64,000 nucleotides of DNA from Solirubrobacterales bacterium. GTDB taxonomy: Bacteria; Actinomycetota; Thermoleophilia; Solirubrobacterales; 70-9. The stretch spans positions 248,001 to 312,000 of the forward strand of contig JADJRQ010000002.1 of the NCBI GenBank assembly GCA_016712175.1, given 5' to 3'. Positions 51,154 through 60,882 of the stretch are shown here, in pieces. The position numbers were made by a program, and so were the translations under genes. Position 1 is the first letter of the stretch; each line of letters starts with the position of its first letter. The notes beneath the pieces were generated by a model. That model did not search any database and had not been told where the DNA came from. It saw nothing but the letters and a program-made list of their open reading frames with translations.

Positions 51154-52413
51154 ATGGCTGACGTCCGACCGTTCCCCGCCCTCCACTACGCGCCGACAGT
51201 GCACTCGCTGCATGCGGTGACTGCTCCGCCCTACGACGTGATCGATGACGACGAGCGGCAGAAGCTGCTCCAGCATTCGCCCTTCAACGTGGTCGAGCTC
51301 GACCTGCCGATGGCGAGCGGCGAAGGCTCCGACCGCTACATGCACGCGGCCGAGACGCTCGAGGAATGGATCCTCACCGGGGCACTCACCCAGGACCACG
51401 ATCCGACGATCTGGGCGCTGACCCAGGAGTATGCGGCACCGGACGGGACGACTCACACCCGCAACGGGATCCTCGCCCGGGTCCGGGTCACCGACTACGG
51501 ACCGGGTCAGATCCGGCCGCATGAGCGAACACAGCCTGGCCCGAAACAGGACCGGCTCGACTTGACCCGTGCCACCCGCTACAACCTCTCACCGATCTTC
51601 TCGCTCACCAGCAAGGATGCCTGGCCGCAGGTCGCCCCCGAGACGGAATCCGAATCATGGGCGACGGTCACCGATGACGAAGGTACGACTCACCGCCTCT
51701 GGCCGATCAGGGACTCGTTGGTCCACGCCGCCGTCGAGGAAGTTCTGGCCGACGCCGAGCTCCTGATCGCCGACGGCCACCACCGGTACGAAACCGCCCG
51801 CACCTACATGGCCGAGGTCCCGGGAGAAGGCGCACACTGTTTCACGCTGATGGCCCTGACCGGCCTCGACGACCCGGGACTGACCGTCTTCCCCACCCAC
51901 CGCCTGCTCTCGGGCCTGGCCGGAAGTCCGGACATTCAGGACCACCTGACAAACGGAATCTCCGAAGCCTTTGAAGTCGAGGCGACCGATCTAGATGGCC
52001 TCGACCCGGACGGCATGGAGGGAATCGGCTGCTTCGGGTTCATCGACCAGACCGCCGGCCGCTACCTCAAGCTGCGCCTCAAGGATCCGCTCGCGCTCGA
52101 CCAGCTCATGGAAGGCCGCTCGGAGGCTTACCGCCATCTCGACGCGGCCATTCTCGAGAAGGTCGTCCTGCAGAACATCCTCGGCCTGTCGGAAGAGGAT
52201 GTCGAAGCCAAACGCGGCATCGGTTACGCCAAGAGCATCGAGAGTGCGCTGGGTCTGGTCTCGGCAGGCACCTACCAGGCGGCGTTCATCCTGCGGGCGA
52301 CTCCCATCGAGCAGGTCCGCGCGGTCGCCGCAGCCGGCGAAACGATGCCGCCGAAATCGACTTACTTCTACCCGAAGCTGCTTTCGGGAATGGCCTTCAA
52401 CCCGCTGAGCTGA
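51154..52413 (+). CDS. DUF1015 family protein
   Basis: A 419-residue protein with the DUF1015 hallmarks: VRPFPALHYAP, TAPPYDVIDDDE, PFNVVELDLP, VRPHE-like IRPHERTQPGPKQDRL and LIADGHHRYETA. Members form a soluble fold annotated as SpoOJ/ParB-like in places, but its activity is not established. ATG 51154. The coding region is followed by a very G-rich 85-base spacer before the adenosyltransferase gene. Confidence 0.92.
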   Translation: MADVRPFPALHYAPTVHSLHAVTAPPYDVIDDDERQKLLQHSPFNVVELDLPMASGEGSDRYMHAAETLEEWILTGALTQDHDPTIWALTQEYAAPDGTTHTRNGILARVRVTDYGPGQIRPHERTQPGPKQDRLDLTRATRYNLSPIFSLTSKDAWPQVAPETESESWATVTDDEGTTHRLWPIRDSLVHAAVEEVLADAELLIADGHHRYETARTYMAEVPGEGAHCFTLMALTGLDDPGLTVFPTHRLLSGLAGSPDIQDHLTNGISEAFEVEATDLDGLDPDGMEGIGCFGFIDQTAGRYLKLRLKDPLALDQLMEGRSEAYRHLDAAILEKVVLQNILGLSEEDVEAKRGIGYAKSIESALGLVSAGTYQAAFILRATPIEQVRAVAAAGETMPPKSTYFYPKLLSGMAFNPLS

Positions 52414-52499
52414 TGGGGCCGCGGGGGGGGGCCCCCGTGGGGGGGCGCGCCCCGCCTTGGTTGCCGGTGACTCCGGCCCAAACGGACTAGGATCGACCC

Positions 52500-53069
52500 A
52501 TGGTCAAGATCTATACGAAAAAAGGCGACGACGGAACGACCGGCCTCTGGTACGGCGGGCGCGTCGATAAATCCGGCACCCGGACCGACGCGTACGGCAC
52601 CCTCGACGAAGCCTGTTCCGCTCTGGGAGTGGCCCGGTCCCAATGCGACGCGGACCAGCGCGAACTTCACGACGACATCCTCGCTCTGCAGAACGAGCTC
52701 TTCGTCGCCGGTGCCGAACTGGCGACAGCACCCGAAGCAGCCGAGCGGCTCGAAGACGGCATCAGCCGGATCACCGCCGGCATGACCGACGCCCTCGACA
52801 ACGAGATCGACAAGTACATGGAGCAGGTCGACCTGCCCCCGAAGTTCGTGATTCCCGGCGGCACCGCCCTCTCTGCCCATCTCGATGTCGCCCGGACCAT
52901 CATCCGCCGGGCCGAGCGCAAGGTCGTGAAGATCCAGCTCGACAAGGAACTCGCGTCAGGTGAAATCCTCCGCTTCCTCAACCGCGCCTCGGACCTCTGC
53001 TTCGCCATGGCCCGTTTTGCCGACATCGGGGAACCGGAACTGTTCGAAGGGCGGCGCAAGCCAAAATGA
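52500..53069 (+). CDS. PduO-type cob(I)alamin adenosyltransferase
   Basis: A 189-residue enzyme that transfers the adenosyl group of ATP to cobalamin. It has the ATP-binding start IYTKKGDDGTTGLWYGGRV, then VDKSGTRTDAYGTLDEACSALG and the helical bundle with FVIPGGTALSAHLDVARTIIRRAER and LNRASDLCFAMAR. Length is typical. ATG 52500. No cobalamin riboswitch was recognised upstream. Its stop overlaps the OsmC gene by 4 bases; the run with OsmC and an SDR is translationally coupled. Confidence 0.95.
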   Translation: MVKIYTKKGDDGTTGLWYGGRVDKSGTRTDAYGTLDEACSALGVARSQCDADQRELHDDILALQNELFVAGAELATAPEAAERLEDGISRITAGMTDALDNEIDKYMEQVDLPPKFVIPGGTALSAHLDVARTIIRRAERKVVKIQLDKELASGEILRFLNRASDLCFAMARFADIGEPELFEGRRKPK

Positions 53070-53455
53070 CCCGCGCAATCGTCACATCGGGTGTCGCGTT
53101 CCCCACGGAAGTAGAGCTCTCGTCCGGCCGCACCATGTCATTCGACGAACCCTCGGCTCTCGGCGGTCAGGACTCCGCTCCGACGGCGACTGAAGGCGTC
53201 ACGGCCTCACTCGCCGCATGCACGGTCGGCACACTCAGGATCTACGCCGACCGCAAGGGCTGGGACCTGGAAGGCCTGGAGGTCACGGTCGACACAACCT
53301 ACGAAGGTCCGAATCCAAAGCTGTTCGAAGTTACCGTCAGCGTCCCGGACCGCTTCGATGACCACCAGGCCACCCGGCTGCTGAGAATCGCCGGCAAGTG
53401 CCCGGTCCACCGCCTCCTGGCCGCGGCGCCCGAAGCCCAAGTAACACAGGCATGA
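53066..53455 (+). CDS. OsmC-family protein
   Basis: A 129-residue OsmC/Ohr-like protein. A redox-type cysteine is in ASLAACTVGTLRIYADRKGWDLEGLEV and a second is in IAGKCPVHRLL, the conserved pair of the family. Members reduce organic peroxides with thiol donors; some act in other chemistry. ATG 53066 and TGA 53455 overlap the genes on both sides (ATGA), so it is the middle of a coupled trio. Confidence 0.92.
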   Translation: MTRAIVTSGVAFPTEVELSSGRTMSFDEPSALGGQDSAPTATEGVTASLAACTVGTLRIYADRKGWDLEGLEVTVDTTYEGPNPKLFEVTVSVPDRFDDHQATRLLRIAGKCPVHRLLAAAPEAQVTQA

Positions 53456-54252
53456 ACCTCGGCCTCGAGAACCGGGTCTGCGCCGTCACCGGCGCCAGCA
53501 GTGGCATCGGCTTTGAAGCGACCAGGCAGCTCTGCTCGGAGGGGGCGAAGGTCCTGATGATCTCCCGCAATCCGGAGCAGCTGGCGGCGATGTCCGAAGT
53601 GGTGCGCGCCGAGGGCGGCGATGCAGGAGTGCTCGTGATCGACATCACCGAGGAGCACGCGGGCGAGCACGTCGTCGCCGCGGCCACTCAGGAGTTCGGC
53701 AAGCTCGATGTGCTTGTCAACAACGCCGGTGCGGCCAAGTGGCGCGACCTGGAAGACGCACCCGACCAAGACTTCCGGGACCAGTTTGAACTGAGCGTGA
53801 TGGCCCCGCACAACCTGATGAAAGCAGCGATTCCAGGCATGCTGGAGCGTGGCTGGGGCCGGGTCGTCAACGTCTCTTCGACCGCCGGCAAACGGCCTTC
53901 CGCGCAGATGCCCGACTACTCGGTCGGCAAAGCGGCGATGCTTTCGCTCTCCCGGCTATACGCGGACAAGTACGCGAGCCGCGGAGTGCTGGTCAACGCG
54001 GTCTGCCCCGGTCCGACCGCCTCCGAACTCTGGATGGAGGCAGGTGGATTGCTCGACCAGGCCAGTGGAGATTCAGGCGCCGAAAACCGTGAAGCAACGC
54101 GCGAAAAGGTCGGTTCGAAGCGCCCGATCGGCCGCCTGGCAACCCCGGAGGAGATTGCTTCGGCCATCACCTTCCTCTGCTCGGACCGGGCGTCGTTCGT
54201 CGCCGGGGCGGCATGGGGCGTCGACGGCGGCACCGTGCCCGTGATCATCTGA
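53452..54252 (+). CDS. Short-chain dehydrogenase/reductase
   Basis: A 266-residue classical SDR. The cofactor motif is TGASSGIGFEATRQL, then NNAGAAKW, the active-site Ser in VNVSSTAGKR, the catalytic Tyr/Lys in YSVGKAAM, and the C-terminal dimer region FVAGAAWGVDGGTVP. It probably reduces or oxidises a hydroxy/keto group; substrate unknown. ATG 53452 overlaps the OsmC stop. The SDR is the last gene of the trio; the next gene is convergent. Confidence 0.93.
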   Translation: MNLGLENRVCAVTGASSGIGFEATRQLCSEGAKVLMISRNPEQLAAMSEVVRAEGGDAGVLVIDITEEHAGEHVVAAATQEFGKLDVLVNNAGAAKWRDLEDAPDQDFRDQFELSVMAPHNLMKAAIPGMLERGWGRVVNVSSTAGKRPSAQMPDYSVGKAAMLSLSRLYADKYASRGVLVNAVCPGPTASELWMEAGGLLDQASGDSGAENREATREKVGSKRPIGRLATPEEIASAITFLCSDRASFVAGAAWGVDGGTVPVII

Positions 54253-54282
54253 CGCGCGGATCGAACCGCGCAAGTCAAAGGC

Positions 54283-54702
54283 CTATTTGTGGGCCTTGAA
54301 GGTCGCTTTGCCAGAACAGAGGCCCTCGATCTTCATGGAGCCGGTCACCTTTCCACCCTTGAACTTGCCTTTCAGGGTGCGCTTGTCATCGGCGGGGCTG
54401 CCGCCGGGATCGCCACTAAAGACCACCTTGAACGAACCACTGGCCTTGATCTTGATCTTGGCACCTTTGCGTCCGGCTGGCGGGAACGCGACTGTCTGGA
54501 GTCCACTGTACGAGTAACAGGTGGCGTAGACCGAGGAAGTGAACTTCTTGATCCTGTTGTTCTTCACCTTGACCGTGACACCGACTTTGCCTTCGGTCTT
54601 GCCCTTATAGGCGCCATTCGGAACAGCGACCGCGGTCCCTGTCTCGATGCCGAGTAAGAGCGCCAGCGAAATCAGGGTTGCAGAAAGCAGTCGGGCTGTC
54701 AT
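54283..54702 (-). CDS. Small secreted lysine-rich beta protein of unknown function
   Basis: A 139-residue exported protein. ATG 54702 is chosen because TARLLSATLISLALLLGIE is a typical signal peptide; ATG 54720 is an alternative. The mature part begins VAVPNGAYKGKTEGKVGVTVKV and is beta-rich, with alternating Lys residues and two cysteines (TCYSYSG; LCSGKATF). Such lysine-rich secreted domains of about 110 residues recur in Solirubrobacterales. No function assigned. Confidence 0.75.
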   Translation of the reverse strand: MTARLLSATLISLALLLGIETGTAVAVPNGAYKGKTEGKVGVTVKVKNNRIKKFTSSVYATCYSYSGLQTVAFPPAGRKGAKIKIKASGSFKVVFSGDPGGSPADDKRTLKGKFKGGKVTGSMKIEGLCSGKATFKAHK

Positions 54703-54737
54703 CGGCGGAACTCTACCCATTTGGTCATGATCTGGTC

Positions 54738-55307
54738 GTGGATTTCGAATCGACCGACCTTTCTGGATTGCTGCTTACCGCCGACGACGCCCTGGACATC
54801 CAGGCGCATGGCAACCGTGAGGCCGCGGTACTGGTTCCGATCACCGGCTGGCCGGGCGACCCCAAGCTGATCTTCACCGAGCGCAACGCTGACCTGAAGA
54901 AGCACGCCGGCGAGATTTCCTTCCCCGGCGGCATGAGCGACGACGATGACCGCGACCTCGAGTGGACAGCACTTCGCGAGACCCACGAAGAGGTGAGCAT
55001 CAGCCCGGACCGGGTGGAAGTGGTCGGTGCCCTCGCCCCGGTCGGGACCTTCGTGACTTCGTACCGGATCCAGCCGTTCGTCGGCCTGGTCTCTGGCGAC
55101 GAACCGCTGGTCCCGAATCCATCCGAGGTGGCATCGATTCTCCACTTCGGAATCGACGAACTGGTCGATGCCTATGCGATGCGCCGGCTGGTTCGGAGGG
55201 GAGTCCCGATTCGGACGCCCACTTTCGATATGGAGCGGGTACTTATATGGGGCGCGACCGCCCGGATACTCACCGATTTCCTCACCAGGACCGGAGCCAT
55301 GACCTGA
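54738..55307 (+). CDS. Nudix hydrolase, CoA pyrophosphatase-like
   Basis: A 189-residue Nudix protein. The Nudix box is visible as ISFPGGMSDDDDRDLEWTALRETHEEVSI by parts (G, then R-E-x2-E-E), preceded by the strand AAVLVPITG. The AGEISFPGG lead-in is that of the CoA pyrophosphatase (NudL) subfamily. It would hydrolyse CoA or related nucleotide diphosphates with Mg2+. The start is uncertain: GTG 54738 gives a reasonable length; an earlier in-frame ATG at 54678 would overlap the divergent gene. Its stop overlaps the ABC gene start (TGATG). Confidence 0.88.
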   Translation: MDFESTDLSGLLLTADDALDIQAHGNREAAVLVPITGWPGDPKLIFTERNADLKKHAGEISFPGGMSDDDDRDLEWTALRETHEEVSISPDRVEVVGALAPVGTFVTSYRIQPFVGLVSGDEPLVPNPSEVASILHFGIDELVDAYAMRRLVRRGVPIRTPTFDMERVLIWGATARILTDFLTRTGAMT

Positions 55308-56026
55308 TGCCCGACCCCGCAATCGAAATCGAAAGTCTCGAGGTGGTCCGCGGAGGCAACCAGGTGGTCCGGTCGATCTCTTTGGCGATCGAAGCCGGAA
55401 CGATCACCGGTTTGCTCGGGCCCAGCGGTTGCGGCAAAACCACGCTGATGCGCTCGATCGTCGGCGCGCAAATCACCGCCGCCGGCCGGGTCAAAGTACT
55501 CGGCCGCGAGGCCGGCTCAAGGGAACTCCGTCCGCTGGTGGGCTACGTCACCCAGGCACCATCGGTTTACGGCGATCTGACCGTGCAGGAGAACCTCGAA
55601 TACTTTGGCCGCGTCGTCGGGGCCCCCGGCGCGAGGGCCACCGAGACGATCGGCACGGTTGGGCTTTCGGACTACACGGATCGCCTGGTGGCCTCGCTAT
55701 CGGGTGGCGAGCGAGCCCGCGTTTCGCTCGCCAGCGCCCTGCTCAACCGCCCCCGCATCTTGATCCTGGACGAGCCGACGGTCGGTCTCGACCCAGTGCT
55801 GCGGGCCGAACTCTGGCGGGACTTCCGTGAGTTGGCCGACGGCGGGGTGACCTTGCTGGTCTCGAGCCACGTGATGGACGAGGCCGGCGAATGCGACGAC
55901 CTGCTGCTGATGCGGGAAGGCCGCCTTTTGCGGCAGTGTGCCCCGGATGAACTACGCCGGGAAACCGGCCAACAAGATCTGGGCAGGGCCTTCCTGAAAG
56001 TGATCGAAATGGCGGGTCGGTCGTGA
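55307..56026 (+). CDS. ABC transporter ATP-binding protein
   Basis: A 239-residue ATPase. Walker A is LLGPSGCGKTTLM, the Q loop is GYVTQAPSVYGDLTVQENL, the signature is SLSGGERARVSLA, Walker B is ILILDEPTVGLDP, and the switch His is in SSHVMDEA. It couples with the next gene (GTGA overlap), an ABC-2 membrane subunit, to form an exporter of the drug/polysaccharide type. Substrate unknown. ATG 55307. Confidence 0.95.
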   Translation: MPDPAIEIESLEVVRGGNQVVRSISLAIEAGTITGLLGPSGCGKTTLMRSIVGAQITAAGRVKVLGREAGSRELRPLVGYVTQAPSVYGDLTVQENLEYFGRVVGAPGARATETIGTVGLSDYTDRLVASLSGGERARVSLASALLNRPRILILDEPTVGLDPVLRAELWRDFRELADGGVTLLVSSHVMDEAGECDDLLLMREGRLLRQCAPDELRRETGQQDLGRAFLKVIEMAGRS

Positions 56027-56760
56027 GCCCGCGGATTGCCGTCGCCACCGGGAGACGGGTCCTGCGTCAGGTCCGGCACGACCCGCGGACGATCGCGCTC
56101 CTCCTCGCTGTGCCGGCCCTCCTGCTCGTCCTGATGCGCTTCATCTTCGACGGCCAGGATCAGGTGTTCCAGTCGATCGGGGCTCCCCTCTGCGGCCTTT
56201 TCCCTTTCATCGTGATGTTCCTGATCTCCTCGATCACGATGCTGCGGGAACGCACCTCCGGCACACTCGAACGGCTGATGACCATGCCGATGTCGAAGCT
56301 GGACCTGCTCCTCGGATACGGCCTCGCCTTCGGTGCGCTGGCCGCGGCCCAGGCGATCGTCGTCTGTTCGGTCGGCTTCGGCCTGCTCGGCCTGACGGCC
56401 CCCCATGGAGCAGTCCTGGTCGGTGCACTGGCGATCCTCAACGCGGTTCTCGGCATGGCGTTAGGACTGCTTCTCAGCGCGTTCGCCAGGACCGAGTTCC
56501 AGGCGGTCCAGTTCATGCCGGCGTTCGTCTTCCCCCAGATCCTGCTTTGCGGTCTGTTCGTCAGCCGGGAGGACATGGCGCCGGCGCTCGAAGCGATTTC
56601 CTGGCTGCTGCCCTTCACCTACGCTTACGACGCGCTGGCGCGGGCGGTATCGCCGACCCCGCTCGGGTCGGGAATCGTCGTCGATGCGCTGGTTGTGGCC
56701 GGGACCACGATCGGTGCCCTCGTGCTCGGGGCGCTGACCCTGAAGCGCCGTACGCCGTGA
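56023..56760 (+). CDS. ABC-2 type transporter permease
   Basis: A 245-residue membrane subunit with six helices. The N-terminal amphipathic start RVLRQVRHDPRTIALLLAVPALL, the conserved PLCGLFPFIVMFLISSITMLRERTSGTLERLMTMPMSKLDLLLGY, and the late LLPFTYAYDALARAVSP are typical of ABC-2 permeases. It pairs with the ATPase upstream. GTG 56023. Confidence 0.93.
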   Translation: MSPRIAVATGRRVLRQVRHDPRTIALLLAVPALLLVLMRFIFDGQDQVFQSIGAPLCGLFPFIVMFLISSITMLRERTSGTLERLMTMPMSKLDLLLGYGLAFGALAAAQAIVVCSVGFGLLGLTAPHGAVLVGALAILNAVLGMALGLLLSAFARTEFQAVQFMPAFVFPQILLCGLFVSREDMAPALEAISWLLPFTYAYDALARAVSPTPLGSGIVVDALVVAGTTIGALVLGALTLKRRTP

Positions 56761-56779
56761 GCGGCCTTAGGGTAGGGGC

Positions 56780-57568
56780 ATGAACGCACTTCCCCTGCTG
56801 ACCAGCATCGACGGCCTTATAACCCCCTCGGATGAAGCGTTTCTGCCGCTGCCCGACGACGGGGCTTTTCGAGGGGACGGAGTATTTGAAGTCCTGCGTG
56901 CTTACGGGCCGAAACTCTTCGCTCTGGAAGACCACCTCGACCGGCTCCAACGTTCAGGTGCCGCCATCGACCTGACCCTCGACCGTGCCTCGATCGAGTC
57001 CGAAACGCTGAGCCTGCTCGAACGGGCCGAAGGGGCCGATTGCCTGGTCCGGATCGTCGCGACCCGCGCGGGCCGCCGCATCATCACGCTCGAAAACCTC
57101 CTGGTCCACCCGCCTTCGATCTCGCTCGCCACCGTCACCTACTCCCCGACCGTGATTCTCAACGGAGTCAAATCACTTTCTTACGCGGCGAACATGCATG
57201 CGACCCGTATCGCCAGGAAGACGGGCGCCATGGAGGCGCTGCTGGTGATGCCCGACGGTACGGTGCTCGAGGCCCCGACCTCCACCCTCTTCTGGGTGTC
57301 CCAGGACAAGTTGCGCACCACGGCTCTCGAAGCCGGCGTGCTTGATTCGATCACCCGCGACCGGATCATCAACGCACTCGACGTCGAAGTCGGACGCTTC
57401 CAACTCGACGATGTCATGAACTCGAGCGAGGCGTTTCTCGCGTCAACGACCAGGGAGGTCCAGCCGGTCAATTCAATCGACGGTCAGCCGATCCCGATGG
57501 AGCCGGGAACAAGGACTAGAGAAAGTGCCGCCGCGTTTGCTGCAGCGCTGGCCTCAGGTCTAAGTTAA
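56780..57568 (+). CDS. Class IV PLP-dependent aminotransferase
   Basis: A 262-residue fold-type IV PLP enzyme, the group of branched-chain aminotransferases and aminodeoxychorismate lyases. The PLP lysine is in GVKSLSYAANMHA, and there are the expected RGDGVFEVLRAYG start motif, VLEAPTSTLFWV and EAFLASTTREVQPV. The ADC-lyase branch is most likely from size, but reaction is not proven. ATG 56780. It follows the ABC permease by 19 bases. The stop region overlaps the convergent thioredoxin reductase by 9 bases. Confidence 0.9.
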   Translation: MNALPLLTSIDGLITPSDEAFLPLPDDGAFRGDGVFEVLRAYGPKLFALEDHLDRLQRSGAAIDLTLDRASIESETLSLLERAEGADCLVRIVATRAGRRIITLENLLVHPPSISLATVTYSPTVILNGVKSLSYAANMHATRIARKTGAMEALLVMPDGTVLEAPTSTLFWVSQDKLRTTALEAGVLDSITRDRIINALDVEVGRFQLDDVMNSSEAFLASTTREVQPVNSIDGQPIPMEPGTRTRESAAAFAAALASGLS

Positions 57569-58502
57569 GTCCCTGAGGTACCACTCGGCGTCCAGGGAAC
57601 CCTTGCATCCTGAACCGGCTGCCGTGATCGCTTGCCGGTAGACCCGGTCGACCAGGTCGCCGACCGCGAAGACACCCGCGAGGTTGGTCTTCGTCGAGGG
57701 CTCTTCGACCTTGACGTAACCCTCGTCGTCAGTGTCGATCTGGCCGGTCACGATCTCCGAGCGCGGGATGTGGCCGATCGCCACGAAGGCTCCGTCGACA
57801 TTCACGTCTTCGATCGCCCCGGTGTCGGAACGGCGCAGCCGGACCGTCGCCAGTGATCCGTCTTCTCCGGCGATGAACTCCTCGGGGGAGTAAGGCGTCT
57901 TGAGGGCAATGTTGGAGAGGCTCTCAGCCCGCTCCTGCATGATCTTTGAGGCCCGGAATTCGTTGCGCCGGTGAACCAGATCAAGATTCGAGGAGAACTT
58001 GGAGATGAACAGCGCGTCTTCGAGAGCCGTGTCGCCGCCCCCGATCACCATCGTGGTCTTGTCCTTGAAAAAGGCTCCGTCGCAGACGCCGCAGGTCGAA
58101 ACGCCGCGGCCGGTCAGCTCCATCTCGCCGGGAATGCCGAGGCGCTTGGGTTCGGCACCCATCGCGAGGATGATCGACTTGGCCTGATACTCCTCGTCGC
58201 CGAGGTAGACCTTCTGGATGCCACCGTCGCTCAGTTCGACCCGGTCGACGTCGTCCGAAATGAAACGCGTGCCGAAAGCGCTCGGCCTGGAGACGGAACT
58301 TCGTCATCATCTCGGGGCCCATGATGCCTTCGGGGAAGCCGGGGTAGTTCTCGACCTCGGTCGTGTTCTGGAGCTGGCCACCCCACTGGAAACCTTCGAA
58401 TACGAGCGGATTCAGTTCCGCGCGGGCAGCGTAGAGAGCGGCGGTGTAACCGGCGGGTCCGCCACCGATGATGATCAGATTCTCAACTTCGTTGCCACTC
58501 AT
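57560..58502 (-). CDS. trxB: Thioredoxin reductase (frame broken)
   Basis: A flavoprotein that reduces thioredoxin with NADPH. The FAD motif is LIIIGGGPAGYTAALYAARA; the redox pair is STCGVCDGAFF; the NADPH motif is MVIGGGDTALEDALF; the final FAD motif is GVFAVGDLVDRVYRQA. One extra base near 58272-58277 shifts the frame; removing it joins AERFGTRFISDDVDRVELSDG to YLGDEEYQAKSIILAMGAEP. ATG 58502 fits; an AAGGATC site precedes. The upstream leader (58503-58626) is AT-rich and contains TATACT (minus strand at 58572-58577), a plausible -10 box. Confidence 0.93.
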
Positions 58503-58626
58503 TTTCAGATCCTTGTCTTGTTGACTAAAGGCTGTTCAGAATGAACTGCGATCCATTACTTTACTAAATGAAGTATAGACCGCCGCTCAGGTCACTGCGG
58601 CTTGATCTCCATTTGGTCGTCCCGGA

Positions 58627-59769
58627 TCAAGTCCCCGTCTTTATCAGCATGGGTTTCGGCTTCCGGTCCACTGGCAAGCCTTCACTCTTCCATTTACTGA
58701 CTCTCTTCCGCAACTGGAAGAAGGCGATGACACCAGGCGGGATCGGCAGCCAGAATGCGACCAGGCGGTAGATCAGGATCGCCGCGAAGACCTCGGATTC
58801 GGGCAAGCCAAAGAGCACGAACGTGCCGATCATCCCGGCGTCGACCGCACCTACCCCGGCCGGAACGAAGGGAATCAGGTTTGCGGCCATGCCGATAAAA
58901 AAGCCCATGACGACCACCCCGAAGGGGACGGCGATACCGAAAGCCTTGAAGGACGCCCAGAGGATGCCGACGTTGGCTGCCCAGAACCCGATCGCCCCGA
59001 CGATCGCGAGGCCGGCACGGGTCGGATGGGCGACCAGCCTTAGAGCGACCCGCACCCCTTCCGCGAGCGTGGCCGGCACGGTCGCCAGCCTCGCCAGGAA
59101 CTTGATCGAAGGCCGGCTGGCCGAGAGGTTCCTGATGCGGCGCTCGATGTCTCCGGGCACCAGGGCGATGGTCAGGCCAACGATCATCACCAGTCCGGCG
59201 ATCGCGGCCGGCACGATCGTCAGCGAGACCTCGGTACTGCCATTCAGCACCCCGGTCCGCAGCAGGATTCCGCAGATGACGATCGCGAGGGGGTAGAAGA
59301 GGTAGTGAAGGACGATGAAGGCCACCATGCGGGTGCCGACGTCGCGCCGCTCCATTCCGCCCTGGCGAAGCGCCCAGTAGGTGAGCACCACCCCGCCGGC
59401 ACCGCCGGCGGAGAAAAGCAGGGTCGCGGCGAAGCCGGCCATGTTGATCTCGTAGGCCTCGGGCCAGGAGATCGGAAAAGCCTCGCCACCAACAACTGCG
59501 CGGAACAGGGCAATGTAGGTGATGAATGAGAGGAAGCAGAAACCGATCGCGACGGCTACCCACACCGTGTTGGCTTCCTTGAGCATGCCGATCGCATCAC
59601 CGAATCCGACCAGCTTCGGCAGCAGGAAGTAGATGCCGACGATAAGTACGGCGATGATCAGGACGGTCTGGACCGCTGCTCTCGTCGAGATGACGGGAAG
59701 CCCGTCGCCTTCGTCTTCCTCCCTTGGACCGGCGGCTGTATTTTCTTGTTCCTCAGTTATCAAAGCCAC
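58627..59769 (-). CDS. Lysylphosphatidylglycerol synthase-type flippase-like membrane protein
   Basis: A 380-residue polytopic protein of the UPF0104/LPG_synthase_TM family (about eight helices). Family segments include AGFAATLLFSAGGAGGVVLTYWALRQGG, IVLHYLFYPLAIVI, and MAANLIPFVPAGVGAVDAGMIGTFVLFG. It probably flips or modifies membrane lipids or isoprenoid glycolipids. The charged N-terminus (GPREEDEGDG) is cytoplasmic. GTG 59769 is the start, and a PAP2 phosphatase gene follows 15 bases upstream on the same strand, suggesting a lipid-related pair. Confidence 0.88.
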   Translation of the reverse strand: MALITEEQENTAAGPREEDEGDGLPVISTRAAVQTVLIIAVLIVGIYFLLPKLVGFGDAIGMLKEANTVWVAVAIGFCFLSFITYIALFRAVVGGEAFPISWPEAYEINMAGFAATLLFSAGGAGGVVLTYWALRQGGMERRDVGTRMVAFIVLHYLFYPLAIVICGILLRTGVLNGSTEVSLTIVPAAIAGLVMIVGLTIALVPGDIERRIRNLSASRPSIKFLARLATVPATLAEGVRVALRLVAHPTRAGLAIVGAIGFWAANVGILWASFKAFGIAVPFGVVVMGFFIGMAANLIPFVPAGVGAVDAGMIGTFVLFGLPESEVFAAILIYRLVAFWLPIPPGVIAFFQLRKRVSKWKSEGLPVDRKPKPMLIKTGT

Positions 59770-59783
59770 CCAGGGAGCCCATG

Positions 59784-60793
59784 CTAGCTGCCCGCAATCG
59801 CTTCGAGGCGACGCAGGCGGTTGTTGATCAGAAGGACGAGCGGACGGGCCAGGGGCTCCGCGTTACGGGCGATGGCGACAACCCCGGCCCCGGCGATCAA
59901 GTCAGTCACATAATGCTCCCCGAGATAGACCAGGGAGAATCCGAGCGTCACCGCGTAGCCCCAGGCGACAGCACCTTCGACCTTGCCGCCGGCATCACTG
60001 ACGAGAATCGCCGCCATGATCGCGGTGGCGAAATGGAGCGACGGCATCGCCGCCCACGGGTTGCCGTTCAGGGTTCCGAAGATCCGGGTCCAGCTCGGGC
60101 CCAGCAGATCCTCGCCGAATTCGACCATGACCCGATGAACGGTTTCGTCGACGTCGATCCCGGATTCGAGTTCGAGCTGCCTGCGACCTTCAACTGTCTG
60201 GTCGGTATAGCCGTGGTCGGAGGCCCACCAGGGCGGCGCGGTTGGCGCCAGGAAGTAGATGGCGCAGCCGATATCGAAGACCGCCGCCATCTGGCGGGCT
60301 GACTGCGGGAACATCGAGTTCTTTCGCAGCAGAATCCAAAACAGCGCGCCATAGGGCTCGATGAACCAGAGCCAGTGGGCCCAAGCCGCGACTTTCGTGA
60401 TGGTGTAACCGTGAGGGCCGGAATGAAACTTCCGCTGGAGGCGGGCGTTCGGCAGAACTCCCCGGCCGATCCAGCGGTCGATCTTGATCGGGTATTCGAT
60501 GTTCAACCGCTCCCGCAAGCGCTCGGGATTGTCGTAGGGAGTTCGTGGCTGACCGCGAACGCCCACATCTGGCCGAAGAAGAGACCGAGGTCCCGCTTCC
60601 TTGATCGCGGCCACAACACACTGATCGCCAGTGGAGCAGCGACGGTCGAAGCCACGGTCACAGCCGCGGGAATGCGGAGCTGCCGCCTCACGTGCGGAAC
60701 AACTACTGCTGCAACCAAAGCACCCACGGCACTGAACCGAACTGTGGTTCTGGCCGAGGGAATCCGAGGCTTGAATGCGGTCGGCAATCTCAT
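59784..60793 (-). CDS. PAP2-superfamily membrane phosphatase/phosphotransferase (frame broken)
   Basis: About 336 residues with several helices. PAP2 motifs are visible: PWAAMPSLHFATAIM (motif 2) and FSLVYLGEHYVTDLIAG (motif 3). ALFWIL and YFLAPTAPPWW are conserved membrane segments, resembling inositol-phosphorylceramide-synthase-type or dolichyl-diphosphatase-type PAP2 proteins. A single missing base at about 60538-60541 separates the N-terminal helix region; correction gives VSHELPYDNPERLRERLNIEYP. ATG 60793. It likely dephosphorylates a lipid, alongside the flippase-like protein. Confidence 0.85.
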
Positions 60794-60882
60794 CCGGGAC
60801 TCACAGAGTAGGCGACGCTCCGGCCGCTGGCCGAATGGCGCCAAGCCCCCTGTCCGGCTCTTCCGATTAGAATGGCCCGGCC

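Noticed and set aside
52414..52499. Cobalamin riboswitch before the adenosyltransferase gene
   Set aside because: The 86-base spacer is a G/C-run hairpin without the B12 box; too short for the aptamer.
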